Assembly (NCBI GenBank): GCA_030430365.1
Contig: JAUIFP010000026.1
Coordinates: forward strand, 1 to 37,385
Direction of reading: 5' to 3'
Source of the DNA: Alphaproteobacteria bacterium
GTDB taxonomy: Bacteria > Pseudomonadota > Alphaproteobacteria > Sphingomonadales > Sphingomonadaceae
Length of the DNA: 37,385 bases
Shown: positions 6,965-15,106 of the stretch, piece by piece
Layout: the number at the start of each line of letters is the position of its first letter
Numbering within the stretch: the stretch's first letter is position 1
Translations under genes and position numbers: made by a program
The notes under the pieces: model-generated
What the model saw: only the letters and a program-made list of their open reading frames with translations
The model's database searches: none
What the model was told of the DNA's origin: nothing

Positions 6965-9505
6965 ATGACGAAGCTAGGCTCGCGGAGCCGATCGCTTGGA
7001 ACCGGTGCGGCAATTTCCGCACTGGCGCTGCTTGCCGCCTGCGGCGGAGGCAGCGGCGGCGGCGACGTGATCAGCACGCCGGCGCCTACGACATCGCCGG
7101 CGCCTGCACCGTCGCCCACGCCGACACCGTCTCCCACGCCGACGCCGTCTCCGACGCCGACACCGTCTCCGACGCCAACGCCGGCCCCAACACCTTCTCC
7201 GTCTCCGACGCCAACTCCTACGCCCACGCCGGCCCCTACACCTACGCCGTCTCCGACGCCCAGTCCCACGCCAACTCCCACGCCAACGCCAACCCCGACA
7301 CCCACGCCGATCAGCTATGTCGTGCCGCCGGAGCCGACCGATACGATCGGCTACGATACGGCGGAATATGACCGGTCCGACGGGCCGCGCTTCCATGGCG
7401 CCGCCACTGCCTGGGTCGATGGCCACACGGGCACAGGCTCGATCATCGGAATTATCGATTCCGGGATCTATCAAACCAATTCCGAATTTGCCGGGCGTAT
7501 TTCCGCCGATTCAACCGATGTTGCCGGAAACGGAACATTGGAGGCCGAAGGCGATCATGGAAGCCTGGTGGCAATGGTTGCCGCCGCCGCCAATGATGGG
7601 GAAGGCACTGTCGGGATAGCCTATGATGCCACGATCCTGGCAATCCGGACGGACGATCCAGACAGCTGCGCCGACGGGGATTGCAGCTTCTTCGATTCCG
7701 ACATCGCCACGGGCATCGATCATGCAATCGATCATGGCGCCAAGGTCATCAATATCTCGCTGGGTGGCGGAGGGACCACCAGCGCCGTGAAAAACGCCAT
7801 TGCCCGTGCCGCCACGGCTGGCGTGGTGATCGTGGTATCGGCAGGTAATGACGGCACCCCGGAACCCGACGACTTTGCGAAGGATCTCGCCGATGCAGGC
7901 AATGGCAATGTGATTATCGCCGGCTCGGTGGATTCCAGCGGGAACATCTCCAGCTTCTCGAACCGGGCGCGCAGCTACACCGATTTCTACATCGCTGCGC
8001 TTGGCGAAAACATCATCGTCAAGCTCGATGAGGCTTACTGGGCCGACGATTATTTTTGTCCATCTGCGCCATATTGCCGGATCGACGGAACCAGCTTTTC
8101 CGCCCCGCAGGTCAGCGGCGCGGTGGCGCTATTGGCGCAGGCCTTCCCCACACTAACTGCAACGGAGATTGTCTCGCTGCTGCTCGAAACCGCGCAGGAT
8201 GTCGGCACCGAAGGCGCCGACAACACCTATGGCAGCGGTATTCTTGACATTTACGAGGCATTCCAGCCTCAGGGCACAACCAGCCTTGCCGGTACCGGCG
8301 GAGCGATCCCGTTGGGCGATACCGCGCTGGCCGGATCGCCGGCCATGGGCGATGCGCTGGAAGCCGCCTCCATCGCCACGCTGGTGCTCGACAAGTATGA
8401 CCGCGCCTACAATACCGATCTCGGCCCCAGCATGCGCGGGGCAAGCGTTTCGCGCCGGCTGCATGGGGCGCTCGACAATCCCTGGCAATTCTACTCCGCA
8501 CAAAGCGAGAAAACGGCGGTCGCTTTCAGGATCGCGGATACCGGGCAGGGGACCGGGCTCGACGCCGCGAACGAGCTGAGGCTCGGCGTGCGGGATGCCG
8601 ATGCTGCCAGGGTTCTGGCCGCGCGCATCGCGCTGAAGCTTTCGCCCGAAACGCAGATCGGCCTGACCTATGCCGAAGGGCAGGATGGGCTCGTCGCGCA
8701 ATTGCAGGATCAAAGCCGCCCGGCATTTCTGCTCGCCCCCACCGGAAGCGGGGATGACGGCGCCTTCCGCAGCGCCGATTTCTCCCTCGCCTTGCGCCGC
8801 CAGCTCGGCTCGTGGGGCCTGACGCTGGGGGCCGAAAAGGGGGAGATCGTCAGCGGCAATCTGGTGAAATTGCAGGGGGATGGCTTCGCCTATCGCAGGC
8901 GCGACCGCGTGCACAGCGTCAGCATGGCGCTGGACCGGGAATATGGCGCGCTGCAAACCGTCTTCGCGCTCAATCTGGTCAATGAAAACCGGACCGTGCT
9001 GGGCGGGCGCCTGCACGATGTTTTTGGCGGCGGCGGCGCCCAGACGCTGTTCCTGGATGCGAATGCCGGCTGGCAGTTTGCCGATCGCTGGCGGCTGGGC
9101 GGTTCGCTTCGCAATGGCTGGACCCTGCCCGAAACCAGCAGCGTGATCACCGATGCCTCGCGCATTTACAGCCGCTCGTGGTCGATCGATCTGGAACGGC
9201 GCGGTGTGCTGGGTGCGCGCGATGCGCTGGGCCTGCGGATCGCGCAGCCACTGCGCGTGGAAGGCGGCGGATTGCAGCTCAATCTGCCGGTGGCCTATAG
9301 CTATGTCAGCGAAAGCGCGACTTTCGGAACGTTGCCATTCCCGCTCACGCCGGAAGGGCGCGAGATCCTGGGAGAGCTGGCCTGGCACGGCCCGCTCTTC
9401 TCCGGCAGCGCTTCGGCCAGTCTGTTCTATCGCCGCGATCCGGGGCACTATGCCAACACGGCGGACGATGCCGGCGTGGCGATGCGCTGGAACACGCGCT
9501 TCTAG
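6965..9505 (+). CDS. Lipidated subtilisin-like (S8) serine protease autotransporter
   Basis: This 846-residue surface protein has four parts. First is a lipoprotein signal with lipobox LAAC (Cys26) followed by Gly/Ser. Next is a Pro/Thr/Ser linker (about 38-115). Then comes a subtilase domain (about 120-420) with a full catalytic set: Asp165 in GIIDSG, His198 in GDHGS, Asn in VSAGNDG and Ser377 in GTSFSAP. The C-terminal part (about 530-846) has alternating amphipathic strands and ends WNTRF, as expected of a 12-strand outer-membrane barrel. A lipidated S8 autotransporter is known in Neisseria (NalP), so a similar protease on the cell surface is likely. ATG 6965 is preferred over GTG 6956 because AGGGG lies 8 nt before it. 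The substrate is unknown, and neighbours give no hint. Confidence 0.85.
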   Translation: MTKLGSRSRSLGTGAAISALALLAACGGGSGGGDVISTPAPTTSPAPAPSPTPTPSPTPTPSPTPTPSPTPTPAPTPSPSPTPTPTPTPAPTPTPSPTPSPTPTPTPTPTPTPTPISYVVPPEPTDTIGYDTAEYDRSDGPRFHGAATAWVDGHTGTGSIIGIIDSGIYQTNSEFAGRISADSTDVAGNGTLEAEGDHGSLVAMVAAAANDGEGTVGIAYDATILAIRTDDPDSCADGDCSFFDSDIATGIDHAIDHGAKVINISLGGGGTTSAVKNAIARAATAGVVIVVSAGNDGTPEPDDFAKDLADAGNGNVIIAGSVDSSGNISSFSNRARSYTDFYIAALGENIIVKLDEAYWADDYFCPSAPYCRIDGTSFSAPQVSGAVALLAQAFPTLTATEIVSLLLETAQDVGTEGADNTYGSGILDIYEAFQPQGTTSLAGTGGAIPLGDTALAGSPAMGDALEAASIATLVLDKYDRAYNTDLGPSMRGASVSRRLHGALDNPWQFYSAQSEKTAVAFRIADTGQGTGLDAANELRLGVRDADAARVLAARIALKLSPETQIGLTYAEGQDGLVAQLQDQSRPAFLLAPTGSGDDGAFRSADFSLALRRQLGSWGLTLGAEKGEIVSGNLVKLQGDGFAYRRRDRVHSVSMALDREYGALQTVFALNLVNENRTVLGGRLHDVFGGGGAQTLFLDANAGWQFADRWRLGGSLRNGWTLPETSSVITDASRIYSRSWSIDLERRGVLGARDALGLRIAQPLRVEGGGLQLNLPVAYSYVSESATFGTLPFPLTPEGREILGELAWHGPLFSGSASASLFYRRDPGHYANTADDAGVAMRWNTRF
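7075..7308 (+). repeat. Degenerate Pro/Thr/Ser-coding tandem repeat
   Basis: A run of short imperfect repeats built from ACGCC, CCGAC and TCTCC units encodes alternating Pro with Thr or Ser (PTPSPTPT pattern) for about 78 residues. It forms the flexible linker between the lipid anchor and the protease. Such tracts readily change copy number by slippage, so length probably varies between strains. Confidence 0.85.
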
Positions 9506-9528
9506 GCCTTGCGGTTAGGCCTTGCGGT
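9503..9528 (+). repeat. 13-bp exact tandem duplication at the protease stop codon
   Basis: TAGGCCTTGCGGT occurs twice head to tail (9503-9515 and 9516-9528). The first copy starts with the autotransporter's TAG stop. It looks like a recent slippage event with no coding effect. Confidence 0.7.
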
Positions 9529-9559
9529 CGAGCCGCATAACCCAAATGGTACAAAATAC

Positions 9560-9588
9560 TTGACATCGTAACGCTATTCGGTTATCAA
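9560..9588 (+). promoter_or_regulatory. Candidate sigma-70 promoter before the CmcJ-like gene
   Basis: TTGACA (9560-9565) is followed after 17 bp by TATCAA (9583-9588), inside an unusually AT-rich part of the gap 9506-9721. It would give a leader of about 125 nt. The consensus match is good for the -35 and moderate for the -10. Confidence 0.4.
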
Positions 9589-9721
9589 TTCCGAACATCG
9601 CGATAGTGCAAGTCGAGTGGCTTCTGGCTTGTTTCCGTTGGCCTTCCCAAACAATTGCATATCATCCTGACTAACATCGTGGCACAATGCCCGGAACGAT
9701 AAAGCAAGGGATGAGGCGGTT

Positions 9722-10597
9722 ATGGCAGGGCTAGCTCGCGAGAGGAGCGGCCTGCGGCCTGCTGCGGATGCGCAGGTCGAAGGCGTTTTCAACTATGTCG
9801 ATCCCGCCCGTTTGGGCGAGTGGGACAGGAATTTCTGGTTCGACCATGCCTGGAGCGGCATCCCCGGCATCTCGCGCAGCATGACCGTGACCGACGCATG
9901 CGCGCTTGCCGACAGGCCGCGTTTCGACCGCGAGGGGTTTCAGACGGCGTTTCTCGGCATCGGCGATATCGATTTCCATGACGAGCGGGATATCGAGCGG
10001 ATCTGGCGGCCCGCCGCCTGCCGCGTGATGCAGGAGATCACCGGCGCCGATGCGGTGGTGGCCTGGCGGTCCGGCCTGCGTTTTTCGGAGCGCGACGCGC
10101 AGGTGAAGCGCAACGAAGCTTCCAACCCGGCACGCCGCGTCCATGGGGATTTCAGCCCGTCGCATTTTGCCGAGCATATCGATCATCCCGAAGCGCTGGC
10201 GGCGATCGAGCCCGTGGCGGCCGGGCGCAAGATCCGGCGTTGGATCGGGTGCAATGTGTGGCAGCCGCTTTCTCCGTCTCCCTATGACGTGCCGCTGGCA
10301 GTGTGCGACACGCGCACGGTGACGCCGGCGGATGTCGTCGTAGCCACCGGTACGGTGGAGCATGACCGGGACGTGCATATCGAGCTGGCCCTCTATGCCT
10401 ATAACCAGAAGCACCGGTGGTTCTTCTACAGCTCGATGGAGCCGGGCGAGGCGCTGGTATTCAACGGGCTGGACAGCGATGTGCCCGGGCAGTGGCGGCT
10501 GGTGCCGCATTCGGCCTTCGACAATCCGGCCTGCCCGGAAGGAACCCCGCCGCGCCACAGCATGGAAACCCGCACCATGGCGCTGTTCTTCGAATAG
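9722..10597 (+). CDS. CmcJ/NvfI-family Fe(II)/2-oxoglutarate-type oxygenase
   Basis: The 291-residue protein resembles the CmcJ/NvfI (GA4 desaturase-like) family. The N-terminal FNYVDPA motif, the central RRVHGDFSP (His141 and Asp143, likely iron ligands of an HxD facial triad) and the later SSMEPGEALVFNGLDSD and RHSMETRTMALF segments are typical. Characterised relatives oxidise secondary metabolites in bacteria and fungi, but most bacterial copies have no known substrate. GAGG 6-9 nt before ATG 9722 supports the start. No biosynthetic cluster surrounds it, so it stands alone between the autotransporter and an UrcA gene. Family call is good; the reaction (hydroxylation, desaturation or other) is unknown. 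Confidence 0.75.
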   Translation: MAGLARERSGLRPAADAQVEGVFNYVDPARLGEWDRNFWFDHAWSGIPGISRSMTVTDACALADRPRFDREGFQTAFLGIGDIDFHDERDIERIWRPAACRVMQEITGADAVVAWRSGLRFSERDAQVKRNEASNPARRVHGDFSPSHFAEHIDHPEALAAIEPVAAGRKIRRWIGCNVWQPLSPSPYDVPLAVCDTRTVTPADVVVATGTVEHDRDVHIELALYAYNQKHRWFFYSSMEPGEALVFNGLDSDVPGQWRLVPHSAFDNPACPEGTPPRHSMETRTMALFFE

Positions 10598-10751
10598 CCA
10601 GCCGCGGCTTCGGGCCCTTCGGATCGCGCCCCAATCTTCGAAATAACGTCAGCAGCGTTTCAACGCTTCTCTCGCGCCCCATGCAAGCGATGCGCGTAGG
10701 GAAGAGCGTGCCGAAGGAATGCTCCGCTTGGCAGGGCCTTCCCGACAGCAC

Positions 10752-10776
10752 CCGATCCGGCGCGGTGCCGGGTCGG
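10752..10776. other. Strong hairpin just upstream of the UrcA gene
   Basis: A 10-bp stem (10752-10761 with 10767-10776, one G.U pair) closes a GCGGT loop, 26 bp before the UrcA start. It has no T-run. It may end transcription from the oxygenase gene or structure the UrcA mRNA leader. Confidence 0.35.
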
Positions 10777-10802
10777 CAACCTCAACACAGGAATGATGAT
10801 TC

Positions 10803-11126
10803 ATGGGTAGACTCATTTTCTCTGTCGCAGCCGTTTTGGCGGTTGCGGTTGGCGCGCCGGCGTCTGCGGAAACCCGCACGACGCTGGTCCAATATTCCGA
10901 TCTCGATCTGGCCAGTCCGGAAGGCGTCCAGACGCTCGAACGCCGTTTGCGCAATGCGGCACGCCAGGTGTGCGGCGCCGCGCGTATTCGCCCGCTGAAA
11001 GAACGGATGGAATACCACCAGTGCATCGACGAAGCCGGCGCGACTGCCGAAGAGCAGATGGCGGCCATTACCGAAGCAAGCAGCGTCCTCGCAGTGCGCT
11101 CCGAAACCGAAGCTGCGATGCAATGA
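10803..11126 (+). CDS. UrcA family exported protein
   Basis: This 107-residue protein has a signal peptide of about 22 residues ending APASA. The mature part carries the UrcA-family pattern: VQYSDLDLASPEGVQTLERRLRNAARQVC followed by a second cysteine in EYHQCIDEA. UrcA proteins are small periplasmic proteins found mostly in sphingomonads and relatives, and their function is unknown. The two cysteines (about 57 and 77) probably form a disulfide. AGGA lies about 10 nt before ATG. It has its own upstream space (205 bp) with a hairpin, and the next gene, trxC, is 180 bp away, so it seems monocistronic. I see nothing identifiable in the gap 11127-11306 apart from a short GGAAT/ATTCC dyad. Confidence 0.8.
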   Translation: MGRLIFSVAAVLAVAVGAPASAETRTTLVQYSDLDLASPEGVQTLERRLRNAARQVCGAARIRPLKERMEYHQCIDEAGATAEEQMAAITEASSVLAVRSETEAAMQ

Positions 11127-11306
11127 GCAGGCGGCGCTGCTGCGCCATGCCGATGATTGCGTGAAGTTTCTGGGTGAGGCGACACTTCGGGGCGGGGGAA
11201 TGGAAATTCCTCTGCTCCGTTTTCGAAAGGGAAGAGAGCAAGGCGCATAACTGAGCGCTTCAACTTACCGCCCCGAGTACCTAAATCGTCAGCTGGAGAC
11301 GAAGCC

Positions 11307-11753
11307 ATGACCAGCACTGATTCCAAAATCGTTGCCTGCCCGCACTGTGCGGGGCTCAACCGGGTACCGGCCGCAAAGCTGGGCGCCGGCGGCAAATGCG
11401 GCAAATGCCACAAGCCGCTCTTCACCGCGCAGCCCATCACCCTGACATCGGCCAATTTCGCGGCCCATTCAGCCAAGAGCGACATTCCCCTGCTGGTGGA
11501 TTTCTGGGCCAGCTGGTGCGGGCCGTGCCGCCAGATGGCCCCGGCATTCGAAGCGGCGGCGGCGCAATTGGAGCCCTTCGTGCGCCTGGGCAAGCTCGAT
11601 ACCGAAGCAGAACAGCAGATTGCCGGGCGTTTCGGCATTCAATCGATCCCGACCCTGGCAATGATTGCGAAGGGCCGGGAAGTTGCGCGGCAGGCCGGGG
11701 CGATGCCGACAAGCGCCATCGTGGGCTGGGCACGGCAGGCAGCCGCGAACTGA
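11307..11753 (+). CDS. trxC: Thioredoxin 2 (TrxC)
   Basis: This 148-residue thiol-disulfide reductase is of the zinc-containing thioredoxin 2 type. The N-terminal zinc ribbon has two CxxC pairs, Cys11/14 (CPHC) and Cys31/34 (CGKC). A thioredoxin fold follows, with active site WCGPC (Cys71 and Cys74) and the cis-proline SIPT motif. It reduces cytoplasmic protein disulfides using thioredoxin reductase, and in E. coli it is linked to oxidative stress. The ATG at 11307 follows a GGAGA site (CTGGAGACG). No OxyR-type box was recognised. The SDR gene starts 61 bp downstream on the same strand and may be co-transcribed. Confidence 0.92.
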   Translation: MTSTDSKIVACPHCAGLNRVPAAKLGAGGKCGKCHKPLFTAQPITLTSANFAAHSAKSDIPLLVDFWASWCGPCRQMAPAFEAAAAQLEPFVRLGKLDTEAEQQIAGRFGIQSIPTLAMIAKGREVARQAGAMPTSAIVGWARQAAAN

Positions 11754-11814
11754 ACGATCGATACGCCTGCCTTCAGAGCGGGGCCAGACACATCCATGCA
11801 TGGGAGATTGACGC

Positions 11815-12645
11815 ATGACCGCAAGCCATCCTGCCCTTCAGCGGGGCAACGCCGCAGTGATTACGGGCGCCGCAGGGGGTATCGGCCTCGCCGCCGCCCG
11901 CAAGCTCGCCGATCTGGGCCTGCGCGTCTGCCTGGCCGACAATGACGCGGCCGTCCTGGAGCAGGCCGCAGCCTCTATCGAAGGCGCGATCGCGGTTCCG
12001 GTGGACGTTTCGGATCGCAGCGCGGTCGAGGCTCTGGCGCGCGAAGCCACCGCGCAGCTCGGGCCGATTTCCGTGCTGATGAACAATGCGGGCAGGGGCG
12101 GGGGCGGCGATGCGCTGTCCAATCCCGAAGGCTGGGAAAACGTGCTGGGCGTCAATCTGATGGGCGTGCTCCACGGGGTGCAGAGCTTCGTTCCCGCCAT
12201 GGCGGAATCGGGGCAGCCGGGGCTGGTGATCAATACCGGCTCCAAGCAGGGCATCACCACGCCGCCGGGAGACACGGCCTACAATGTGAGCAAGGCTGGC
12301 GTGAAGGCGCTGACCGAAGGGCTGGCGCATACGCTGCGCGACAAGGAAGGCTGCGCCGTCAGCGCGCATCTGCTGATCCCCGGCTTCACCTATACCCGCA
12401 TGATGGAAGCGCATATTCCCCAAAAGCCGCCAGCAGCCTGGACCCCGGATCAGGTTGCGGATCGTTTGGTCGAGGGGGTCGAAGCGGGCGAATTCTACAT
12501 TCTGTGCGAAGATAACGAGACCACGCGCGCCCAGGATGAAAAGCGCATGCTCTGGGCCATGCAGGACATTATCGAGAACCGTCCAGCCCTTTCGCGCTGG
12601 CATCCGGACTGGAAGGACGCGTTCGAGCAATTCATGAAGGCCTGA
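11815..12645 (+). CDS. Short-chain dehydrogenase/reductase (SDR)
   Basis: The product is a 276-residue classical SDR with a Rossmann fold. The dinucleotide motif TGAAGGIG lies at 18-25, the NNAG motif near 92-95 and the catalytic YNVSK at Tyr156/Lys160, with Ser in the preceding NTGSK strand. Asp43 or nearby (LADND) after beta-2 suggests NAD rather than NADP. The C-terminal region is longer than in minimal SDRs and Trp/Asp-rich (LSRWHPDWKDAFEQF). The substrate cannot be assigned, since SDRs act on many alcohols, sugars and steroids. The gene is convergent with gmk. Confidence 0.85.
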   Translation: MTASHPALQRGNAAVITGAAGGIGLAAARKLADLGLRVCLADNDAAVLEQAAASIEGAIAVPVDVSDRSAVEALAREATAQLGPISVLMNNAGRGGGGDALSNPEGWENVLGVNLMGVLHGVQSFVPAMAESGQPGLVINTGSKQGITTPPGDTAYNVSKAGVKALTEGLAHTLRDKEGCAVSAHLLIPGFTYTRMMEAHIPQKPPAAWTPDQVADRLVEGVEAGEFYILCEDNETTRAQDEKRMLWAMQDIIENRPALSRWHPDWKDAFEQFMKA

Positions 12646-12646
12646 T

Positions 12647-12663
12647 CGCGGGCGATCCCCGCG
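12647..12663. terminator. Hairpin between convergent SDR and gmk genes
   Basis: CGCGGG-CGATC-CCCGCG forms a 6-bp GC-rich stem with a 5-nt loop in the 22-bp gap between the two stop codons. A bidirectional terminator is plausible, though no T-run follows. Confidence 0.4.
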
Positions 12664-12667
12664 CAGC

Positions 12668-13318
12668 TCAGCCTTCCTGCATCAGCCCCCGCACGAATTC
12701 GATCAGGCCGGTCTGGCGCGTGCGGCGCATGCGCTCCGCCGCCAGGATCTTGCGCACCTGTTCGAAGCAGGCCTGAATGTCGTCATTGATCACGACATAG
12801 TCATAGCCGTCCCAATGGCTGATCTCCGCGCGGGCACGGGCCATGCGCCCGGCAATGACTTCGTCGCTGTCGGTCCCGCGTGAGCGCAGGCGGTGCTCCA
12901 GCTCGCCGATGCTGGGCGGCAGGAGGAATACCGAGACCACGTCATCCCCTGCGCGCTGCGAAAGCTGCTGCGCGCCTTGCCAGTCAATATCGAACAGAAA
13001 ATCTTCGCCGCGCTCCAGCCCTTCGGCGATCTGGGCCTTGGGCGTGCCGTAATGATTGCCGAACACTTCCGCCCATTCGAGGAATGCCGCCTCGGCCACC
13101 ATGGAATCGAATTCGGGATTCGTGGTGAAGTGATAATCCTTGCCGTCCACTTCGCCGGGCCGCTGCGGGCGCGTCGTGACCGAAACCGACATGCGCAGAT
13201 TGCTGTCGGCCTCCAGCAGTTTGCGAGAAACGGTGGTCTTTCCCGCTCCCGAAGGGGAAGAGAGGATGAACATCAATCCTCTGCGGCTGCTTGCTGGATG
13301 ATCGGGGGGCGTTGCCAT
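12668..13318 (-). CDS. gmk: Guanylate kinase
   Basis: Gmk phosphorylates GMP to GDP with ATP in the cytoplasm, an essential step in nucleotide salvage and synthesis. The 216-residue protein has the P-loop SSPSGAGKTT (about 20-29). The GMP-binding segment follows (SVSVTTRPQRPGEVDGKDYHF), then FLEWAEVFGNHYGTP, the Walker-B-like FLFDIDWQGAQQL and the lid region RLRSRGTDSDEVI. Length is normal. The start at 13318 is chosen because family members carry a short extension before the P-loop. No strong ribosome-binding site is visible, and the open frame continues upstream without similarity. The 129-residue unknown gene lies 76 bp upstream on the same strand. Gmk and the rsh product at the other end of the window both act on guanine-nucleotide pools, but the two genes are not linked. 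Confidence 0.92.
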   Translation of the reverse strand: MATPPDHPASSRRGLMFILSSPSGAGKTTVSRKLLEADSNLRMSVSVTTRPQRPGEVDGKDYHFTTNPEFDSMVAEAAFLEWAEVFGNHYGTPKAQIAEGLERGEDFLFDIDWQGAQQLSQRAGDDVVSVFLLPPSIGELEHRLRSRGTDSDEVIAGRMARARAEISHWDGYDYVVINDDIQACFEQVRKILAAERMRRTRQTGLIEFVRGLMQEG

Positions 13319-13394
13319 GCCCGCTGTTGCCGCAAGGGCGGCAATCAAATCAACCGGAAATTCCAGGGACTGGGATAAGCCCGCGCGTAGGCGG

Positions 13395-13784
13395 TCAGGC
13401 TTTGCCGGGGCCGCCAGGCGTTTCGGACCTGGCTTCGGCCTTCGCCCGGCGCTCTGCCTTACGTTCCGCCTTGCGCTGATCGTAGAGCGTCTTGAACAGG
13501 ATTCCGCTGCCGACCAGCATGGCGCCGGGGATGGAGCGGGCGGCAAAGCGCGACACCATGATCGATGTCAGCTTCTTCGTGACGCCGCTGTTTTTCTTGA
13601 AGGTCCTCTTTGCCTGCTCGGCCCCCAGCTGCTTGCGCAGCACGCCGCGTTCCATATAGCGGCGGCCAATCCTCAGCGCGGTACGGAATCCGATATCCAT
13701 CAGCAGGAGGCTGGGCGTCGGTTCCAGCTCGGGGCCTGCCTTGCCCGCTTTCGCCTTCCGGTTCGTTTTCGATGCCTTGGCCAT
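13395..13784 (-). CDS. Small basic protein with one hydrophobic segment, unknown
   Basis: This 129-residue protein is very rich in Lys and Arg. Both ends are basic and disordered (MAKASKTNRKAKAGKAG and QRKAERKAERRAKAEAR). The middle carries SLLLMDIGFRTALRIGRRYMERG and a hydrophobic stretch IPGAMLVGSGILFKTLY (about 88-105) that could be a single membrane helix. I do not recognise a family with a function. The start at 13784 is preceded by AAGGG; a GTG 15 bp upstream is a weaker option. It lies between sspB and gmk on the same strand, and the C-terminus resembles nucleic-acid or membrane-surface binding tails. It probably shares a transcript with gmk. Confidence 0.65.
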   Translation of the reverse strand: MAKASKTNRKAKAGKAGPELEPTPSLLLMDIGFRTALRIGRRYMERGVLRKQLGAEQAKRTFKKNSGVTKKLTSIMVSRFAARSIPGAMLVGSGILFKTLYDQRKAERKAERRAKAEARSETPGGPGKA

Positions 13785-13830
13785 GCAGCCCTTCTTCACG
13801 CCGCAATCGGGTTACGCGCCTTTGCCGGTG

Positions 13831-14346
13831 CTATTTCTTGCGGCCGAAATCCACCGTGACGACATTGGAGCCGTCGTCTCCTTCGCCAACGGGCGGCTCG
13901 CCCGCTTGTTCCGCGTCTGCGGCCGCAGAATCGTTTTCCGCATCATCATGCGCTTCGGGTTCCATATCCGCCGCGGCGGCCTGGAACTGCAGGCCGAAAT
14001 CGACGGCGGGATCGACAAAGGCCGTGATCGCGGAGAAGGGAATGACCAGCTTTGCCGGAATCTGGTTGAAGCTGAGGCCCACAGTGAAGCCTTCGTCGTC
14101 CACCCCAAGGTCCCAGAACTTGTTCTGCAGGACGATGGTCATCTCGTCCGGAAAGCGTTCGCGCAAATGGGCGGGAATGGATACGCCCGGCGCGCCCGTC
14201 TTGAAGGTGATGTAGAAATGATGCGCACCGGGCAATTCGCCGCCCGTTCGCTGGATTTCTCCCAATACGCGGCCGACCACGGCGCGCAGCGCCTCTTGTA
14301 CGATTTCGTCGTACGGGATCAGGCTATCGGGCGTTTCTTCGCTCAT
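13831..14346 (-). CDS. sspB: ClpXP adaptor SspB (alphaproteobacterial type)
   Basis: SspB binds ssrA-tagged or other substrates and tethers them to ClpX for degradation by ClpXP. The 171-residue protein has a folded SMN-like domain (about 1-125: [71 protein letters not shown]). An acidic disordered tail follows (about 125-160) and then a short conserved C-terminal peptide [10 protein letters not shown], the ClpX-binding (XB) module. In Caulobacter the related SspB-alpha plays this role. The start at 14346 matches the family. It is divergent from the his operon. Confidence 0.88.
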   Translation of the reverse strand: MSEETPDSLIPYDEIVQEALRAVVGRVLGEIQRTGGELPGAHHFYITFKTGAPGVSIPAHLRERFPDEMTIVLQNKFWDLGVDDEGFTVGLSFNQIPAKLVIPFSAITAFVDPAVDFGLQFQAAAADMEPEAHDDAENDSAAADAEQAGEPPVGEGDDGSNVVTVDFGRKK

Positions 14347-14396
14347 GGAATGACAAGTGGCGGCGGCTTGCGAACCGGTCAAGGGCAATTGTGCTT

Positions 14397-14441
14397 TATA
14401 GTATAGCTGGCGCTAACCATCCTCTCGCCTGCTCAGGCGAG
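14397..14441 (+). promoter_or_regulatory. his operon leader: -10-like element and hairpin
   Basis: A -10-like TATAGT (14397-14402) lies in a locally AT-rich patch 76 bp before hisB, without a clear -35. Just downstream is a perfect dyad CTCGCCTG-CT-CAGGCGAG (14424-14441) in the expected mRNA leader. No His-codon-rich leader peptide is seen, so classical his attenuation is unlikely. Confidence 0.35.
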
Positions 14442-14477
14442 GCTGGACAAGCAAACCTATCGGATTATAGGCGAGCC

Positions 14478-15071
14478 ATGCGTACTGCACGGATTGCCCG
14501 AAAGACCAAGGAAACCGACATTCTCGTCGAGATAAATCTCGATGGGACAGGGGCTTATGACATTTCGACGGGGATCGGCTTTCTCGATCACATGATCGAG
14601 CAGTTTTCCCGCCACTCGCTGATCGACGTGACGCTGAAAGTCGCTGGCGATCTGCATGTGGACCAGCACCATACCACCGAAGACAGCGCCCTGGCCCTGG
14701 GACAGGCGATTTCGGAGGCTTTGGGCGACATGGGCGGCATCGGCCGCTATGGCAGCGCCTATTCGCCCATGGACGAGACACTTTCGCGCGTCGCGCTGGA
14801 TATTTCCGGGCGGCCCTTTTTCGTGTGGAAGGCCGGTTTCACGCAGGAACGGCTGGGCGAGATGGATACCGAGCTGTTCGAGCACTGGTTCCATTCCATG
14901 TCGCAAGCGGTGGGGATTACCCTGCATATCGAGCTGCTTTATGGTCAGAACAACCACCATATCTGCGAATCGATCTACAAGGGCTTTGCCCGGGCGATGC
15001 GCACGGCGGTGGAGATCGACCCGCGCAAGGGCGGGGCGATTCCTTCCACCAAGGGCCAACTCGGCGGTTGA
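14478..15071 (+). CDS. hisB: Imidazoleglycerol-phosphate dehydratase
   Basis: HisB converts imidazole glycerol phosphate to imidazole acetol phosphate in histidine biosynthesis. The 197-residue protein is the monofunctional form without a phosphatase domain. It has the two-fold repeated manganese-binding pattern: GFLDHM and DQHHTTED in the first half, FVWKAGF, then HWFHSMSQ and NNHHICES in the second. The C-terminal [15 protein letters not shown] is typical. The ATG at 14478 fits family N-termini ([13 protein letters not shown]). It is the first gene of a plus-strand run hisB-hisH-hisA-orf-hisF-hisE-HIT, with 35 bp to hisH. Confidence 0.95.
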   Translation: MRTARIARKTKETDILVEINLDGTGAYDISTGIGFLDHMIEQFSRHSLIDVTLKVAGDLHVDQHHTTEDSALALGQAISEALGDMGGIGRYGSAYSPMDETLSRVALDISGRPFFVWKAGFTQERLGEMDTELFEHWFHSMSQAVGITLHIELLYGQNNHHICESIYKGFARAMRTAVEIDPRKGGAIPSTKGQLGG

Positions 15072-15106
15072 GCCTGAACTTTTTGATTCACGAAGGTTGA
15101 AGCGTC

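Noticed and set aside
7075-7308. Possible CRISPR array
   Set aside because: Repeat units are 5-20 bp, contiguous and in coding frame, with no spacers and no cas genes.
6974-7474. Gly/Val- and Arg-rich frames on the minus strand over the repeat tract
   Set aside because: They arise only from reading the Pro/Thr/Ser repeat backwards.
8153-9448. 431-codon frame antisense to the autotransporter
   Set aside because: It lies within the protease/barrel gene and shows no domain; composition is that of an antisense shadow.
9731-10558. 275-codon frame antisense to the CmcJ-like gene
   Set aside because: The plus-strand frame carries family motifs and a ribosome-binding site; the antisense one does not.
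14347-14477. Histidine attenuator with leader peptide
   Set aside because: No ORF with consecutive His codons and no terminator with a T-run is present.
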